In this document: in pieces, positions 8,924-16,913 of the stretch
Position numbering within the stretch: the stretch's first letter is position 1
How the letters are laid out: every line of letters begins with the position of its first letter
Origin: Burkholderiales bacterium PBB3
GTDB taxonomy: Bacteria; Pseudomonadota; Gammaproteobacteria; Burkholderiales; Burkholderiaceae_C
Direction: 5' to 3'
Assembly (NCBI GenBank): GCA_002256115.1
Contig: NKIK01000004.1
Coordinates: 62,001-126,000, forward strand
DNA: 64,000 nt
Notes under the pieces: model-generated
Told to the model about the DNA's origin: nothing
Database searches by the model: none
The model's input: the letters and a program-made list of their open reading frames with translations, nothing else
Position numbers and translations under genes: made by a program

Positions 8924-9496
8924 TCAGGCCTTAGGCAAAGTCACGCCGCTTTGGCCTTGGTACTTGCCACCGCGGTCTTTGTAGCTGACTTCACACACAT
9001 CGTCTTTGTCACTCTCAAAGAACAAAACCTGCGCGCAGCCTTCACCCGCATATATCTTGGCCGGCAGGGGCGTGGTGTTGCTGAATTCCAGCGTCACGTA
9101 GCCTTCCCACTCGGGCTCAAAGGGTGTCACGTTGACGATGATGCCGCAGCGTGCGTAGGTGCTTTTGCCCAGGCAAATGGTGAGCACGTTGCGCGGAATG
9201 CGGAAGTATTCCAGCGTGCGGGCCAGCGCAAAGCTGTTGGGTGGAATGATGCAGACGTCGTCATGGAAATCGACAAAGCTCTTTTCGTCGAAATTTTTGG
9301 GATCGACGACGGTGCTGTGAATATTGGTGAAGACCTTGAACTCGGGCGCACAACGGATGTCGTAGCCGTAGCTGCTGGTGCCGTAGGAGATGATTTTCTT
9401 GCCATCGGCTAGACGAACTTGACCGGGCTCGAACGGTTCAATCATTCCAGTGGTCTCAGCCATGTGGCGAATCCATTTGTCGCTTTTGATGCTCAT
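8924..9496 (-). CDS. dcd: dCTP deaminase
   Basis: A 190-residue trimeric enzyme that deaminates dCTP to dUTP for dTMP synthesis. It contains the family segments [12 protein letters not shown] and [11 protein letters not shown] chose the ATG at 9496, giving [14 protein letters not shown], which has GGAG eight bases upstream; an in-frame TTG at 9505 would overlap that ribosome binding site. It is divergent from the DKNYY gene, and the 220-bp intergenic region holds a perfect inverted repeat. Confidence 0.95.
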   Translation of the reverse strand: MSIKSDKWIRHMAETTGMIEPFEPGQVRLADGKKIISYGTSSYGYDIRCAPEFKVFTNIHSTVVDPKNFDEKSFVDFHDDVCIIPPNSFALARTLEYFRIPRNVLTICLGKSTYARCGIIVNVTPFEPEWEGYVTLEFSNTTPLPAKIYAGEGCAQVLFFESDKDDVCEVSYKDRGGKYQGQSGVTLPKA

Positions 9497-9558
9497 GGGG
9501 GTCAACTCCTAGTGTGGGGCGATTGTAAGCAGGTCGTTTTGCTTGCTCTGTGGGTGGC

Positions 9559-9634
9559 AGAGCGATGGGGGCAGCGAGCGCCCTCATGGTGCCGAAACGC
9601 GCACAAATCGGTCGCCCGCTGCCCCCATCGCTCT
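9559..9634. repeat. Conserved-loop hairpin family B, copy 1
   Basis: Perfect 18-base arms (9559-9576 and 9617-9634) enclose a 40-base loop. On the minus strand the loop contains GATTTGTGCGCGTTT then GGCACCATGAG, which is shared with the loop at 10950-10974, while the arms of the two elements are unrelated. It lies in the divergent dcd/DKNYY intergenic region. The remaining intergenic bases show no clear promoter to me. Confidence 0.8.
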
Positions 9635-9716
9635 GAAGACGCACCGTTGGCGCTCGGCTATTGAAGCCCGGCACCCCAATTGCCAAAACGATACTGGTCA
9701 CTGAGCAACTACTGAC

Positions 9717-10838
9717 ATGTCAAATCCATCGGCACAATCCCAACGAACACCAGCAAAACTTCAAATGACAAAAACTACTTGGTTAAATATCGGCCAGCGT
9801 CTTGGCATCGCAGCTCTCATAGCTGCGGGGATGATCCCAATTGCTGCAAGTGCGACCACTATTTTGAGAGATGAGGCAGGGTACAAACTTCAAGGCGATC
9901 AAGTTTGGTTTTCCAGCATTGGTAACCATCCGCATAGGGATCAGGTAACCAAAGTAAAAGGCATCGACACGGCGACCTTCCGAGAAATAACACCTTGTGT
10001 TGGTTACCGCCCTTGCGCTCGACAAGTTGTCAATTTTGCACGCGACAGGAAACATGTTTTCCACCGCGGAAACGTCATTCCAGGTGCCGACCCGGACACT
10101 TTTGTCTTGATCGACGACACCTACGCGAAGGACAAGGCAGCAGTCTACGCCGGCGTAGTTCGACTCACGAATCGGATAGCGAACTTTCGTCCACTGCCCA
10201 ACGAAGTTTGGGCCACGGACGGGCGGCATATTTTCTATGGCGAAACAAGGCTCGAAGGGGAAGGCTTCGAATTGAATCCGCAAAACCATGACTACGCTCG
10301 GACAAAAACCCACGTTTACCACCGAGGAAAAGCGCTTACGGCAGATGCCTCCACTTTCCAGCTCGTCTGGGCGGGCACTGGAGTTTCCAAAGACAAAAAC
10401 AACGTTTACTACAACGACGTTCCAATTCCTGCGGCTGATCCGCTCACCATGACGGTGGTGTCAGCCTTTCTTTTGAAGGACAAGCGGGCTGTGTATTTAC
10501 AGGGCAAAGAGGTCGTTGGGCTAGATCCTCTGACGCTTAGAACCTTTCCAATTGGAGATACCTATATGGCTGACCGCAATGCCGTATACCTTGGACACAA
10601 AAAAATCGAAGGTGACGGTGCCACATTCGAGGTTCTGCAACCGGCCTACACAAAAGACAAAAACTCTGTCTATTACAAAGATGCCGTCCTTGCGCAGGCG
10701 GACCCTTTGTCATTTGTTGCAACTTCAATGGACAGGGGTTGCGACAAAAACTATTGCTTCAACGGGAAAGTGATCGAGTGCAAGTCAATCCGGTTGACCC
10801 CATGGAGTGCATACGTTTGTTTGTGGGCTCAACGATAG
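9717..10838 (+). CDS. DKNYY-repeat family exported protein
   Basis: A 373-residue protein with a hydrophobic N-terminal segment (residues about 27-48, IAALIAAGMIPIAASA) that fits a signal peptide, especially if the ATG at 9765 is used. The rest is a series of DKNYY-type repeats: AKDKAAVYAG, RTKTHVYHRG, SKDKNNVYYND, KDKRAVYLQG, ADRNAVYLGH and TKDKNSVYYKD. The family is of unknown function, probably a repeat scaffold outside the cytoplasm. Base composition looks nearer 50 % GC than that of its neighbours, which hints at acquisition. It is convergent with guaD, with a hairpin and a dispersed repeat between them. Confidence 0.8.
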   Translation: MSNPSAQSQRTPAKLQMTKTTWLNIGQRLGIAALIAAGMIPIAASATTILRDEAGYKLQGDQVWFSSIGNHPHRDQVTKVKGIDTATFREITPCVGYRPCARQVVNFARDRKHVFHRGNVIPGADPDTFVLIDDTYAKDKAAVYAGVVRLTNRIANFRPLPNEVWATDGRHIFYGETRLEGEGFELNPQNHDYARTKTHVYHRGKALTADASTFQLVWAGTGVSKDKNNVYYNDVPIPAADPLTMTVVSAFLLKDKRAVYLQGKEVVGLDPLTLRTFPIGDTYMADRNAVYLGHKKIEGDGATFEVLQPAYTKDKNSVYYKDAVLAQADPLSFVATSMDRGCDKNYCFNGKVIECKSIRLTPWSAYVCLWAQR

Positions 10839-10924
10839 CCAACGCTGTGACTTTTTTACATCCACAAGTAAGCCCTTTGATTGACAAACCCCAACTGCTA
10901 GCACACCCACCATTGCCGCCACTC

Positions 10925-10999
10925 GCTGGTGTGGGGAGTTCCGGGCGGCGATTTGTGCGCGTTTGGCACCATGAGCCGCCCGGAATTCCCCACACCAGC
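10925..10999. repeat. Conserved-loop hairpin family B, copy 2
   Basis: Arms of 25 bases (10925-10949 and 10975-10999) pair at 24 positions; the remaining pair is a G-T wobble. The 25-base loop (10950-10974) contains GATTTGTGCGCGTTT and GGCACCATGA, matching copy 1 in inverse orientation with one single-base difference. It sits between the convergent DKNYY and guaD genes. Confidence 0.8.
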
Positions 11000-11030
11000 A
11001 GGCACAAGCCCACCGTAAAAGGAGAAAACC

Positions 11031-11086
11031 GCTATCAAAAGAAGAGCTTCTCCCGCACTATCCACGGCCTAGAAGCCCTAAATGGC
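11031..11086 (+). repeat. Dispersed 55-bp repeat, copy R2
   Basis: Full copy starting GCTATCAAAAG, core CTTCTCCCGCACTATCCACG and right half GGCCTAGAAGCCCTAAATGGC. Its last bases overlap the 3' end of guaD, and the guaD stop codon lies inside the repeat. Confidence 0.9.
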
Positions 11087-12409
11087 TTGGGAAATCACGG
11101 TTTTCTCAATCAAGCGGTCGTCCCCCAAAACGATGAGAGAGAACAGCAGCTCATCCAGATTGGACGCAATTGCAGTTTTGCGCGCCAGCAATGGGGTAGC
11201 TGCAGGGTTAATGACCACAAAATCAGCCTCGCAACCGGGCAAGAGATTGCCCACCACCCCACCCAACCCCATAGCCTCGGCCGCACCGGCGGTGTGCTGC
11301 CACCACAAATGCTGTGGCGACAAGGACAGGCCAGCCTTGGTCTGCAAACCCGTCACCGTAGTGCGCCCCACGTAATACGCGGCCAACATGGTTCGGAACG
11401 GACTGAACGACGTACCACCACCTACATCGCTGGCCAAGCCGTAGGCAAAGCCGGTGCGGTCGGCACCGTGGTAATCAAAAAAACCGCTGCCCAGAAACAG
11501 ATTGCTACTGGGGCTGACCGCCGCCGCCGCACCGCTAGCGCGCATCAGCGCGCGGTCGTCGTCGTTGAAATGGATGCAGTGGGCATAGACCGCGCGCTTG
11601 CGCAGCAGGCCAAAGTCATCGTAGGTGGCCAAATAGCTGCGCGACTGCGGGAAAAGCGCGCGCGCCCAGGCGATTTCGTCATGGTTTTCGGCCACATGGG
11701 ATTGAATCCACACATCCGGGTTGTGCGCGGCGATGGCACCGGCACCGCGCAACTGGGCATCAGTACTGGTGGGCGCAAAGCGCGGCGTAATGGCGTAGCC
11801 CAGGCGGTCCACGCCGTGCCATCTTTGAATCAAGGCTTCAGTATCCAGCAGACTTTGCTCGGTCGCGTCCACGCCGCCAGGGCCAGGCTGATTCAGCAAG
11901 TCGGCGGGCGCGTGGCGGTCCATCAGGCACAGGCCGGTGATCAGGCGCATCTGCTGGGCTTGTGCCTCTGTGAACAGTGCGTTGACCGACGCGGTGTGCG
12001 AGGTGGCGAAAGTCAGCGCAGTGGTGACACCATTGCGCAGCAGCTCTGCTATAAAAAACTGAGCTGCTCCCGCACTGTATTCGGGCGATTCAAACCTTTT
12101 CTCTTCTGGAAAGGTGTAGTTTTCCAGCCAGGGCAGCAAGCCATCAGCCGGGGAGCCGATGACATTGATCTGCGGGTAGTGGATGTGCATGTCCACAAAA
12201 CCCGGCGCGATGATGCGGCCCGGGAAGTGCTCTACGGCAAGGTCGGGGAACTTGAGCACCAAGTCACGGTAAGCGCCGATGGCTTGCACCACTTGGCGAC
12301 CATCGGCGTTCGGGCCAACGACCAGCAGGCCATCTTCTTCGTAACAGGCTTGCGGTGGACCCTCCGTATCGGGGGCAAACCAGAGTAACGCGGCGCGGTA
12401 GGCTTTCAT
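11078..12409 (-). CDS. guaD: Guanine deaminase
   Basis: A 443-residue amidohydrolase that converts guanine to xanthine. The signature PGFVDMHIHYPQ gives zinc ligands His75 and His77. Further ligands lie in QSHVAENHDEI and YAHCIHF, and the catalytic Asp is in LASDVGGG. Residues about 110-121 (SAGAAQFFIAEL) are encoded by a partial dispersed repeat (R3), and the stop codon lies in copy R2, so repeats have shaped this gene twice. It feeds xanthine to XdhAB, encoded 11 kb away. Upstream of it lies the A2 hairpin, then queD on the same strand. Confidence 0.93.
   Translation of the reverse strand: MKAYRAALLWFAPDTEGPPQACYEEDGLLVVGPNADGRQVVQAIGAYRDLVLKFPDLAVEHFPGRIIAPGFVDMHIHYPQINVIGSPADGLLPWLENYTFPEEKRFESPEYSAGAAQFFIAELLRNGVTTALTFATSHTASVNALFTEAQAQQMRLITGLCLMDRHAPADLLNQPGPGGVDATEQSLLDTEALIQRWHGVDRLGYAITPRFAPTSTDAQLRGAGAIAAHNPDVWIQSHVAENHDEIAWARALFPQSRSYLATYDDFGLLRKRAVYAHCIHFNDDDRALMRASGAAAAVSPSSNLFLGSGFFDYHGADRTGFAYGLASDVGGGTSFSPFRTMLAAYYVGRTTVTGLQTKAGLSLSPQHLWWQHTAGAAEAMGLGGVVGNLLPGCEADFVVINPAATPLLARKTAIASNLDELLFSLIVLGDDRLIEKTVISQAI
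12048..12080 (+). repeat. Dispersed repeat, partial copy R3 inside guaD
   Basis: Only the left half is present: GCTATAAAAAACTGAGCTG, then CTCCCGCACTGTAT. It lies antisense within guaD and is translated without a frameshift. The local protein length looks normal for guanine deaminase, so sequence replacement or coincidence cannot be excluded. Confidence 0.6.
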
Positions 12410-12442
12410 GCGGAGAAGTTTAGCGCCAAGGAGCTAAGAGCC

Positions 12443-12521
12443 TGGGCGGAAAAGCGTTTTGCGTAGGTAAAAGGAGGAGCCCGGAGGGCGGGGGACACGG
12501 AGCAAAACGCTCTGCCGCCCA
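12443..12521. repeat. Hairpin repeat family A, copy 2
   Basis: Arms 12443-12462 and 12502-12521 match at 18 of 20 positions. The 39-base loop contains GGTAAAAGGAGGAGCCCG and GGCGGGGGACACGG, the same as copy 1 in opposite orientation. It lies between the queD stop and the guaD start, both on the minus strand, so it could end queED transcription. Confidence 0.8.
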
Positions 12522-12535
12522 GTAGCCTAGCGGCC

Positions 12536-12931
12536 TCACCGCAAAGTACAGCTATCCCCCATGCCATCACGCCAGACGCGTACTTGCGTCAGCGCTGGCA
12601 GGCTGGGCTGCAAGGCGCGCCAGATGTAGGCGCACAGGTTTTCCAGCGTGGGCACGCCCAAGTCTGGCACTTCGTCCAGCAGATGGTGGTCGAGTTGCGG
12701 GCGCAGTTGTTCTATCGCTTGGCGCACCAGCCCCAAGTCCACCACCATGCCGGTCTCGGGATCGGGCGCGCCGCCCAGCGTGATCTCGGCGTTGTAGGTG
12801 TGGCCGTGGATACGGCGGCTGCCTTCGGCTTCGATCTCTCGCTTCAGCGTGTGGGCCGCGTCAAAGAAGAAACGCTGGCTGATCTCGAAATAGGGCCCCC
12901 CTGCGGCGGCTTGGCGTTGTTGGGTGCTCAT
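12536..12931 (-). CDS. queD: 6-carboxytetrahydropterin synthase family (QueD-like)
   Basis: A 131-residue protein of the PTPS/QueD family, second step of queuosine/7-deazaguanine synthesis. Zinc ligands His27, His42 and His44 are seen in DAAHTL and IHGHTYN. The catalytic cysteine of E. coli QueD, four residues before HGH, is replaced by Ser38 (EGSRRIHGH), and no other cysteine lies nearby. The start is fixed by an ATGA overlap with the queE stop; a longer upstream frame would run inside queE. Because it is paired with queE, a role in 7-deazaguanine synthesis remains the best reading, possibly with a variant active site. Confidence 0.88.
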   Translation of the reverse strand: MSTQQRQAAAGGPYFEISQRFFFDAAHTLKREIEAEGSRRIHGHTYNAEITLGGAPDPETGMVVDLGLVRQAIEQLRPQLDHHLLDEVPDLGVPTLENLCAYIWRALQPSLPALTQVRVWRDGMGDSCTLR

Positions 12932-13563
12932 CGGATGCCCGTGATCTTGTGGGTTTGCAGGCTCAAGCGCCACTGCGGGCGCTCCAGGCACAGCGCGATG
13001 CAGGTGCGGGTGTTGTCCGCGCGCAGCACGTTGTCCATGGGTTGCAGGTAGCGATTCTCAAACTGGGCGGCTTCCAGCGCCTCCCAGTCCAGGCCCGACT
13101 GTGGCCAGACCACCTTGAGCTCATGGCCACTGCGTTGCACCCAAGGCGCACCGGCCTTGGGGCTGACGCAGATCCAGTCAATACCCTCGGGCGCCGCCAG
13201 GCTGCCATTGGTTTCGACGGCGATCTGGAAGCCCTGCGCGTGCAGGGCCGCAATCAATTCCGCGTCCACCTGCAGCAGAGGCTCGCCGCCGGTCATCACC
13301 ACAAAGCGGTGGGCTGCATCGCCTGCAGGCCACTGGGCGGCAATGGTGGCGGCCAGCGCTTCAGCGTTCGCAAACTTGCCTCCCAGCGTGCCGTCAGTGC
13401 CCACAAAATCGGTATCGCAAAACTGGCAGACCGCAGTGGCGCGGTCTTGCTCGCGCCCGCTCCACAAATTGCAACCGGCAAAGCGGCAGAACACGGCGGG
13501 GCGGCCCGCATTGGCACCTTCGCCTTGCAGGGTGTAAAAAATTTCTTTGACCTGGTAGCTCAT
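12928..13563 (-). CDS. queE: 7-carboxy-7-deazaguanine synthase QueE
   Basis: A 211-residue radical SAM enzyme making 7-carboxy-7-deazaguanine from 6-carboxytetrahydropterin. The cluster motif is the proteobacterial form CX14CX2C (Cys31, Cys46, Cys49). TLQGEG near the N-terminus, VMTGGEPLLQ and AVETNGS are typical. The start ATG at 13563 has AGGAG 9 bases upstream, so the longer open frame to 13725 is not used. It is coupled to queD by ATGA; queC and queF are not in the window. Confidence 0.94.
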   Translation of the reverse strand: MSYQVKEIFYTLQGEGANAGRPAVFCRFAGCNLWSGREQDRATAVCQFCDTDFVGTDGTLGGKFANAEALAATIAAQWPAGDAAHRFVVMTGGEPLLQVDAELIAALHAQGFQIAVETNGSLAAPEGIDWICVSPKAGAPWVQRSGHELKVVWPQSGLDWEALEAAQFENRYLQPMDNVLRADNTRTCIALCLERPQWRLSLQTHKITGIR

Positions 13564-13702
13564 GGCCGGGCTCCTGGACGGAGTGGCGCGGCTAGAAAGT
13601 TGGTGGTGAAACAAGCGCACCCGCATGACAAACGCACGGGGGCCGCGAGGTTTTTGTACATGGTAGTCCTCTACATGGCTCCGGAATTCACAAAAAATAC
13701 AC

Positions 13703-13733
13703 AAGAAAAAAGCCCGCCGGAGCAACGGGCTTT
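13703..13733 (-). terminator. Rho-independent terminator of the cyclophilin gene
   Basis: On the minus strand AAGCCCG and CGGGCTT form a stem with a nine-base loop, followed by a run of Ts. It lies 22 bp after the cyclophilin stop codon and before queE. A short T-run on the plus strand also exists, so weak bidirectional action is possible. Confidence 0.8.
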
Positions 13734-13755
13734 TGCGTATTTTACCGGACGGCGC

Positions 13756-14388
13756 CTATTGCGTGCGCGTGGCCGAGGTAATCGTGACCGGCGTGACCGG
13801 CACATCGGTGCCAAACCCGCTCACCGTTTGGGTCGGCACGACACGAATGGCATCCACCACATCCATGCCGCTAATGACCTTACCAAATACGGCGTAACCA
13901 CCGCCCGAAGTGTCGAGCGTAACGTTGTCCACCACATTGATATAAAACTGCGAGGTAGCGGAATTCAGAACATCGGTGCGCGCCATGGCGATGGTGGAGC
14001 GGGTGTTGCTCAGGCCATTGCAGGCTTCCAGCGCGATGGGGGGCCGGTTGGCTGCCAGGTTCAGCTGTGCATCAAAACCGCCGCCCTGCACCACAAAGTT
14101 GCTGATCACGCGGTGGAAAATTTTGTTCTTGTAAAAGTCGTCTTTGACGTATTGCAAGAAGTTATCAACGGTGACTGGCGCATTCAGCGGGTACAGCTCG
14201 ACGACGAAGCTGCCTTTGGTGGTCACCATCGTCACCTGCGGAAACGGCGTTGCGGCGGACTTGACGCCACCATAACAATTCACCGTGGTGCCGCCACCGC
14301 TGCCGCCGCCACTACCACCGCAAGCCACCAACACCGTAGAGGCCGCGAACACAAGAGCTGTCAAGAATTTCAAAGCAATTTCCTTCAA
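13756..14388 (-). CDS. Cyclophilin-type peptidyl-prolyl isomerase lipoprotein
   Basis: A 210-residue protein with a lipoprotein signal (lipobox LVAC, Cys23), a Gly/Ser-rich linker and a cyclophilin domain from about residue 50. The catalytic segment IFHRVISNFVVQGGGF and the core ATSQFYINV are visible. It should speed proline isomerisation of envelope proteins, anchored to a membrane. It is followed by a strong terminator; the upstream region (14389-14577) is shared with the divergent Sel1 gene and holds a 12-bp perfect inverted repeat. Confidence 0.9.
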   Translation of the reverse strand: MKEIALKFLTALVFAASTVLVACGGSGGGSGGGTTVNCYGGVKSAATPFPQVTMVTTKGSFVVELYPLNAPVTVDNFLQYVKDDFYKNKIFHRVISNFVVQGGGFDAQLNLAANRPPIALEACNGLSNTRSTIAMARTDVLNSATSQFYINVVDNVTLDTSGGGYAVFGKVISGMDVVDAIRVVPTQTVSGFGTDVPVTPVTITSATRTQ

Positions 14389-14454
14389 TCAACGATGCGG
14401 GATTTTAGGCCGCCCCAGAAAGTAAACAGATAAAGCTCTGGTAAAGCTCTGACC

Positions 14455-14507
14455 GCAGCGCGTTTTTGGGCTGGCACCCACAGCGGTGAGAGGGCAAAAC
14501 GCGCTGC
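14455..14507. repeat. Hairpin (family C), perfect 12-bp arms
   Basis: GCAGCGCGTTTT (14455-14466) and its exact complement (14496-14507) enclose a 29-base loop. The overall design resembles families A and B, but the loop is different. It lies in the divergent promoter region of the cyclophilin and Sel1 genes. Confidence 0.7.
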
Positions 14508-14577
14508 TATTCCTGCGGGTGAGTCCAGGCGGCATAATTGAGAACCATTCTTATTTGAAGCCTCTTTTTCGACCGCC

Positions 14578-15351
14578 ATGCCCCAAGCCCTCCTCCCTTT
14601 ACCCGCCTCCGCCGATGACTTGGCACGCCTGACACCGGCCGACTGGCAAGCCGCCATCGCCAGCGAGCCCGTGGCTGCCGCACAGTGGATGCTGCATAGC
14701 GCGCAACTGGGGCATGTCGATGCGCAAACGATTTTGGGCCAATGGCTGCTGGACGGCCATGGTGTGGCGCGCAACCCAGTGGACGCCTTGGCCTGGTTTC
14801 TGAAAGCCGCCACCCAGGGCCAAGTCATGGGCATGAACATGGCGGGGCGCTGTTTTGAGAATGGCTGGGGCACAAACGCCGACACCTTCATTGCGGCCAA
14901 TTGGTACCGCCAAGCGGCGGGCAAGGGCCTGGATGCCGGTATGTACAACTACGCCAACCTGCTGGTCACCGGCCAGGGCGTCAAACAAGACCCTGAGCAG
15001 GCGCTGCAGTGGTACCGCAAAGCTGCAGCTCTGGGCCATGCCAAGTCCATGACCAAGATTGGGCACTTTTATGAGGATGGCCGTGTGGTGGCGCAAAACC
15101 TGGCTGCGGCCTTCACCTGGTTTGAAGGCGGCGCACGCGGCGGTGATTTTCGCGGTCAGTTCAACTACGCGGGCATGCTGGCCGCGCGTGGCCAGATGGA
15201 CGAGGCGCTGCTGTGGCTGGCCAAAGTACCCCTCACGGCCACGCCAGGCTACAAACGGCTGGCGGGTGAGCAGCTACTGCAGTCGCCCCACCCGGCCTTT
15301 CGGGCGGTGGGGCAGCAGATGCTGGATAGCTTGGCAGCACCTACGGCCTGA
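14578..15351 (+). CDS. Sel1-repeat protein
   Basis: A 257-residue protein with at least four Sel1-like repeats (about residues 50-200), for example DAQTILGQWLLDGHGVARNP, AGRCFENGWGTNAD and GHFYEDGRVVAQN. These form a superhelical scaffold for protein binding. No signal peptide is seen, so it is probably cytoplasmic; this differs from the second Sel1 gene at 27432. The partner is unknown. It is convergent with the adenine/adenosine deaminase gene. Confidence 0.85.
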   Translation: MPQALLPLPASADDLARLTPADWQAAIASEPVAAAQWMLHSAQLGHVDAQTILGQWLLDGHGVARNPVDALAWFLKAATQGQVMGMNMAGRCFENGWGTNADTFIAANWYRQAAGKGLDAGMYNYANLLVTGQGVKQDPEQALQWYRKAAALGHAKSMTKIGHFYEDGRVVAQNLAAAFTWFEGGARGGDFRGQFNYAGMLAARGQMDEALLWLAKVPLTATPGYKRLAGEQLLQSPHPAFRAVGQQMLDSLAAPTA

Positions 15352-15383
15352 AATTGAAGCCGTTCAGGCACGTTTTGGGCACG

Positions 15384-15438
15384 TTTTAGGCGTTCTAGCC
15401 CGTGGATAGTGCGGGAGAAGCTATGCTTTCAATAGCAA
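15384..15438 (-). repeat. Dispersed 55-bp repeat, copy R4
   Basis: Minus-strand copy with GCTATTGAAAG, the core CTTCTCCCGCACTATCCACG and a GGGCTAGAACGCC right half. It lies between the convergent Sel1 and deaminase genes, 16 bp from the deaminase stop. Confidence 0.9.
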
Positions 15439-15453
15439 ACCTAATCTAGCCGA

Positions 15454-16491
15454 TCAGGCAAAGGATGCAAACGTTGCGTCCAGCCGGTCGATGTAGGCCC
15501 GTTTGACGGATGCATCGATAAAGCTGGCTTCAAAGCTGTTGCGTGCCAGCGTGTAGGCATGCTGGGATGTCATGCCCAGGGCCGCAAAAGTCTCGGTGAA
15601 GTTTTGGTTCACATAGCCACCAAAGTAGGCCGGGTCATCGGAATTGACCGTTGCCACAATGCCTGCATCCAACATCGCTTTCAGGTTGTGCTGGGCCAGT
15701 GTCGGGAAAACGCGCAACTTCAAATTCGACAGCGGACACACGGTCAGCGGGATGCCATCTTTGGCCAGACGCTGCATCAGTGCGGCATCGTGAATCGCCT
15801 GCACGCCGTGGTCAATGCGCTCCACTTTCAGCACATCCAGCGCGCTCCAGATATAGGCGGGGGGCGCTTCTTCCCCCGCGTGGGCGACCAGCCGGAAGCC
15901 GATTTCACGGGCACGCGCGTACACCTTGGCAAACTTCTCGGGCGGGTGCCCTACTTCGCTAGACGCCAGACCAATGCCGACAATCTTGTCGCGCAGCGGC
16001 AGGGCTTCTTCCAGGCAGGCAAATGCCTCCTCTTCACTCAGGTGGCGCAAGAAACACAGAATCAGCGAGGCCGTCATACCGAACTTGGCAGGCGCATCAG
16101 CGCAGGCGCGGTACAGGCCGTTGATGACGACATCGGCGCTCAAACCGTGGCCGGTGTGGGTTTGGGTGTCGAAGAAGATTTCGGTGTGCAAGACGTTGTC
16201 GGCCTGGGCACGCGCCAGGTACGCGCAGGTCATGTCGTAGAAGTCCTGTTCGGTCTTCAGCACCATCGTGCCCTCGTGGTAAATGTCCAAAAACTCTTGC
16301 AAGTTATTGAACACATAGGCATCACGCAGGGCCTGCTCGTCGGGGAAGCGCAGTGCCACGTTATTGCGCTTGGCCAGCGCAAACATCAGCTCAGGCTCTA
16401 GCGAGCCTTCAATGTGCATGTGCAGCTCGGCCTTGGGCATGGCGCGCAACAGCTCGGGCAGACGGCTGTCTGCAATCGGGGGGTGATTCAT
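15454..16491 (-). CDS. Adenine/adenosine deaminase (adenine deaminase-like)
   Basis: A 345-residue enzyme of the adenosine deaminase superfamily. Zinc ligands are in [10 protein letters not shown] and HAGEEA, and the catalytic end is [12 protein letters not shown]. The segment [14 protein letters not shown] resembles the SSE-type signature of adenine deaminases (Pseudomonas PA0148 and yeast Aah1 group) rather than the GDE type of true adenosine deaminases. Adenine as substrate is therefore my preferred inference, giving hypoxanthine for XdhAB. The gene stands in front of the MAPEG gene on the same strand, 25 bp away. Confidence 0.88.
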   Translation of the reverse strand: MNHPPIADSRLPELLRAMPKAELHMHIEGSLEPELMFALAKRNNVALRFPDEQALRDAYVFNNLQEFLDIYHEGTMVLKTEQDFYDMTCAYLARAQADNVLHTEIFFDTQTHTGHGLSADVVINGLYRACADAPAKFGMTASLILCFLRHLSEEEAFACLEEALPLRDKIVGIGLASSEVGHPPEKFAKVYARAREIGFRLVAHAGEEAPPAYIWSALDVLKVERIDHGVQAIHDAALMQRLAKDGIPLTVCPLSNLKLRVFPTLAQHNLKAMLDAGIVATVNSDDPAYFGGYVNQNFTETFAALGMTSQHAYTLARNSFEASFIDASVKRAYIDRLDATFASFA

Positions 16492-16516
16492 AAAAACTCC
16501 AACAGGAAAAAGACCC

Positions 16517-16912
16517 TCAGGTCCCCATAGCCAACAAGGCGATACAAACCCCGACGCCAGCGCACCAGATCAGCGAGCGCAGCGTGCCCAGGTTGGCCAA
16601 ATAGGCGGCCACATAGGCCACGCGAATACCGACAAAAGCCATCGCCAAGAGGTCGATACGGCTCTGATCCGCTTGCGCCATCTGGGCAAATACAACACCC
16701 GCAATGAACAGCGGTAGTGCCTCAAAACCGTTGGCCTGCGCCGCGTTGGCACGCTGCTGCCAGCCGGACAATTTGGACTGCCATTCCCGGGGATTGTTGT
16801 TGTCGTAGCCGCCGTTTTTGCGCGACAGGCGCGCGGCCTTGACTTTGGCCAAAGCCACCGTCGCAATCGGCAGCAAACACGCCGCCAAAACACACCATTT
16901 CGCGATACTCAT
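16517..16912 (-). CDS. MAPEG-family membrane protein
   Basis: A 131-residue integral membrane protein with about four hydrophobic segments. It matches the MAPEG family pattern ([21 protein letters not shown] near residue 25 and a later NGFEALPLF). Bacterial members resemble glutathione-linked membrane enzymes, but the activity of this group is mostly unproven. One base separates its ATG from the yidB-like stop, so the two are probably cotranscribed. Confidence 0.85.
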   Translation of the reverse strand: MSIAKWCVLAACLLPIATVALAKVKAARLSRKNGGYDNNNPREWQSKLSGWQQRANAAQANGFEALPLFIAGVVFAQMAQADQSRIDLLAMAFVGIRVAYVAAYLANLGTLRSLIWCAGVGVCIALLAMGT

Positions 16913-16913
16913 G

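Noticed and set aside
10739..12388. A 549-codon open frame on the plus strand over guaD
   Set aside because: It runs antisense through the complete guanine deaminase gene and has no recognisable motif.
12949..14433. A 494-codon open frame on the plus strand over queE and the cyclophilin gene
   Set aside because: It crosses a clear terminator and two genes with intact catalytic motifs on the other strand.
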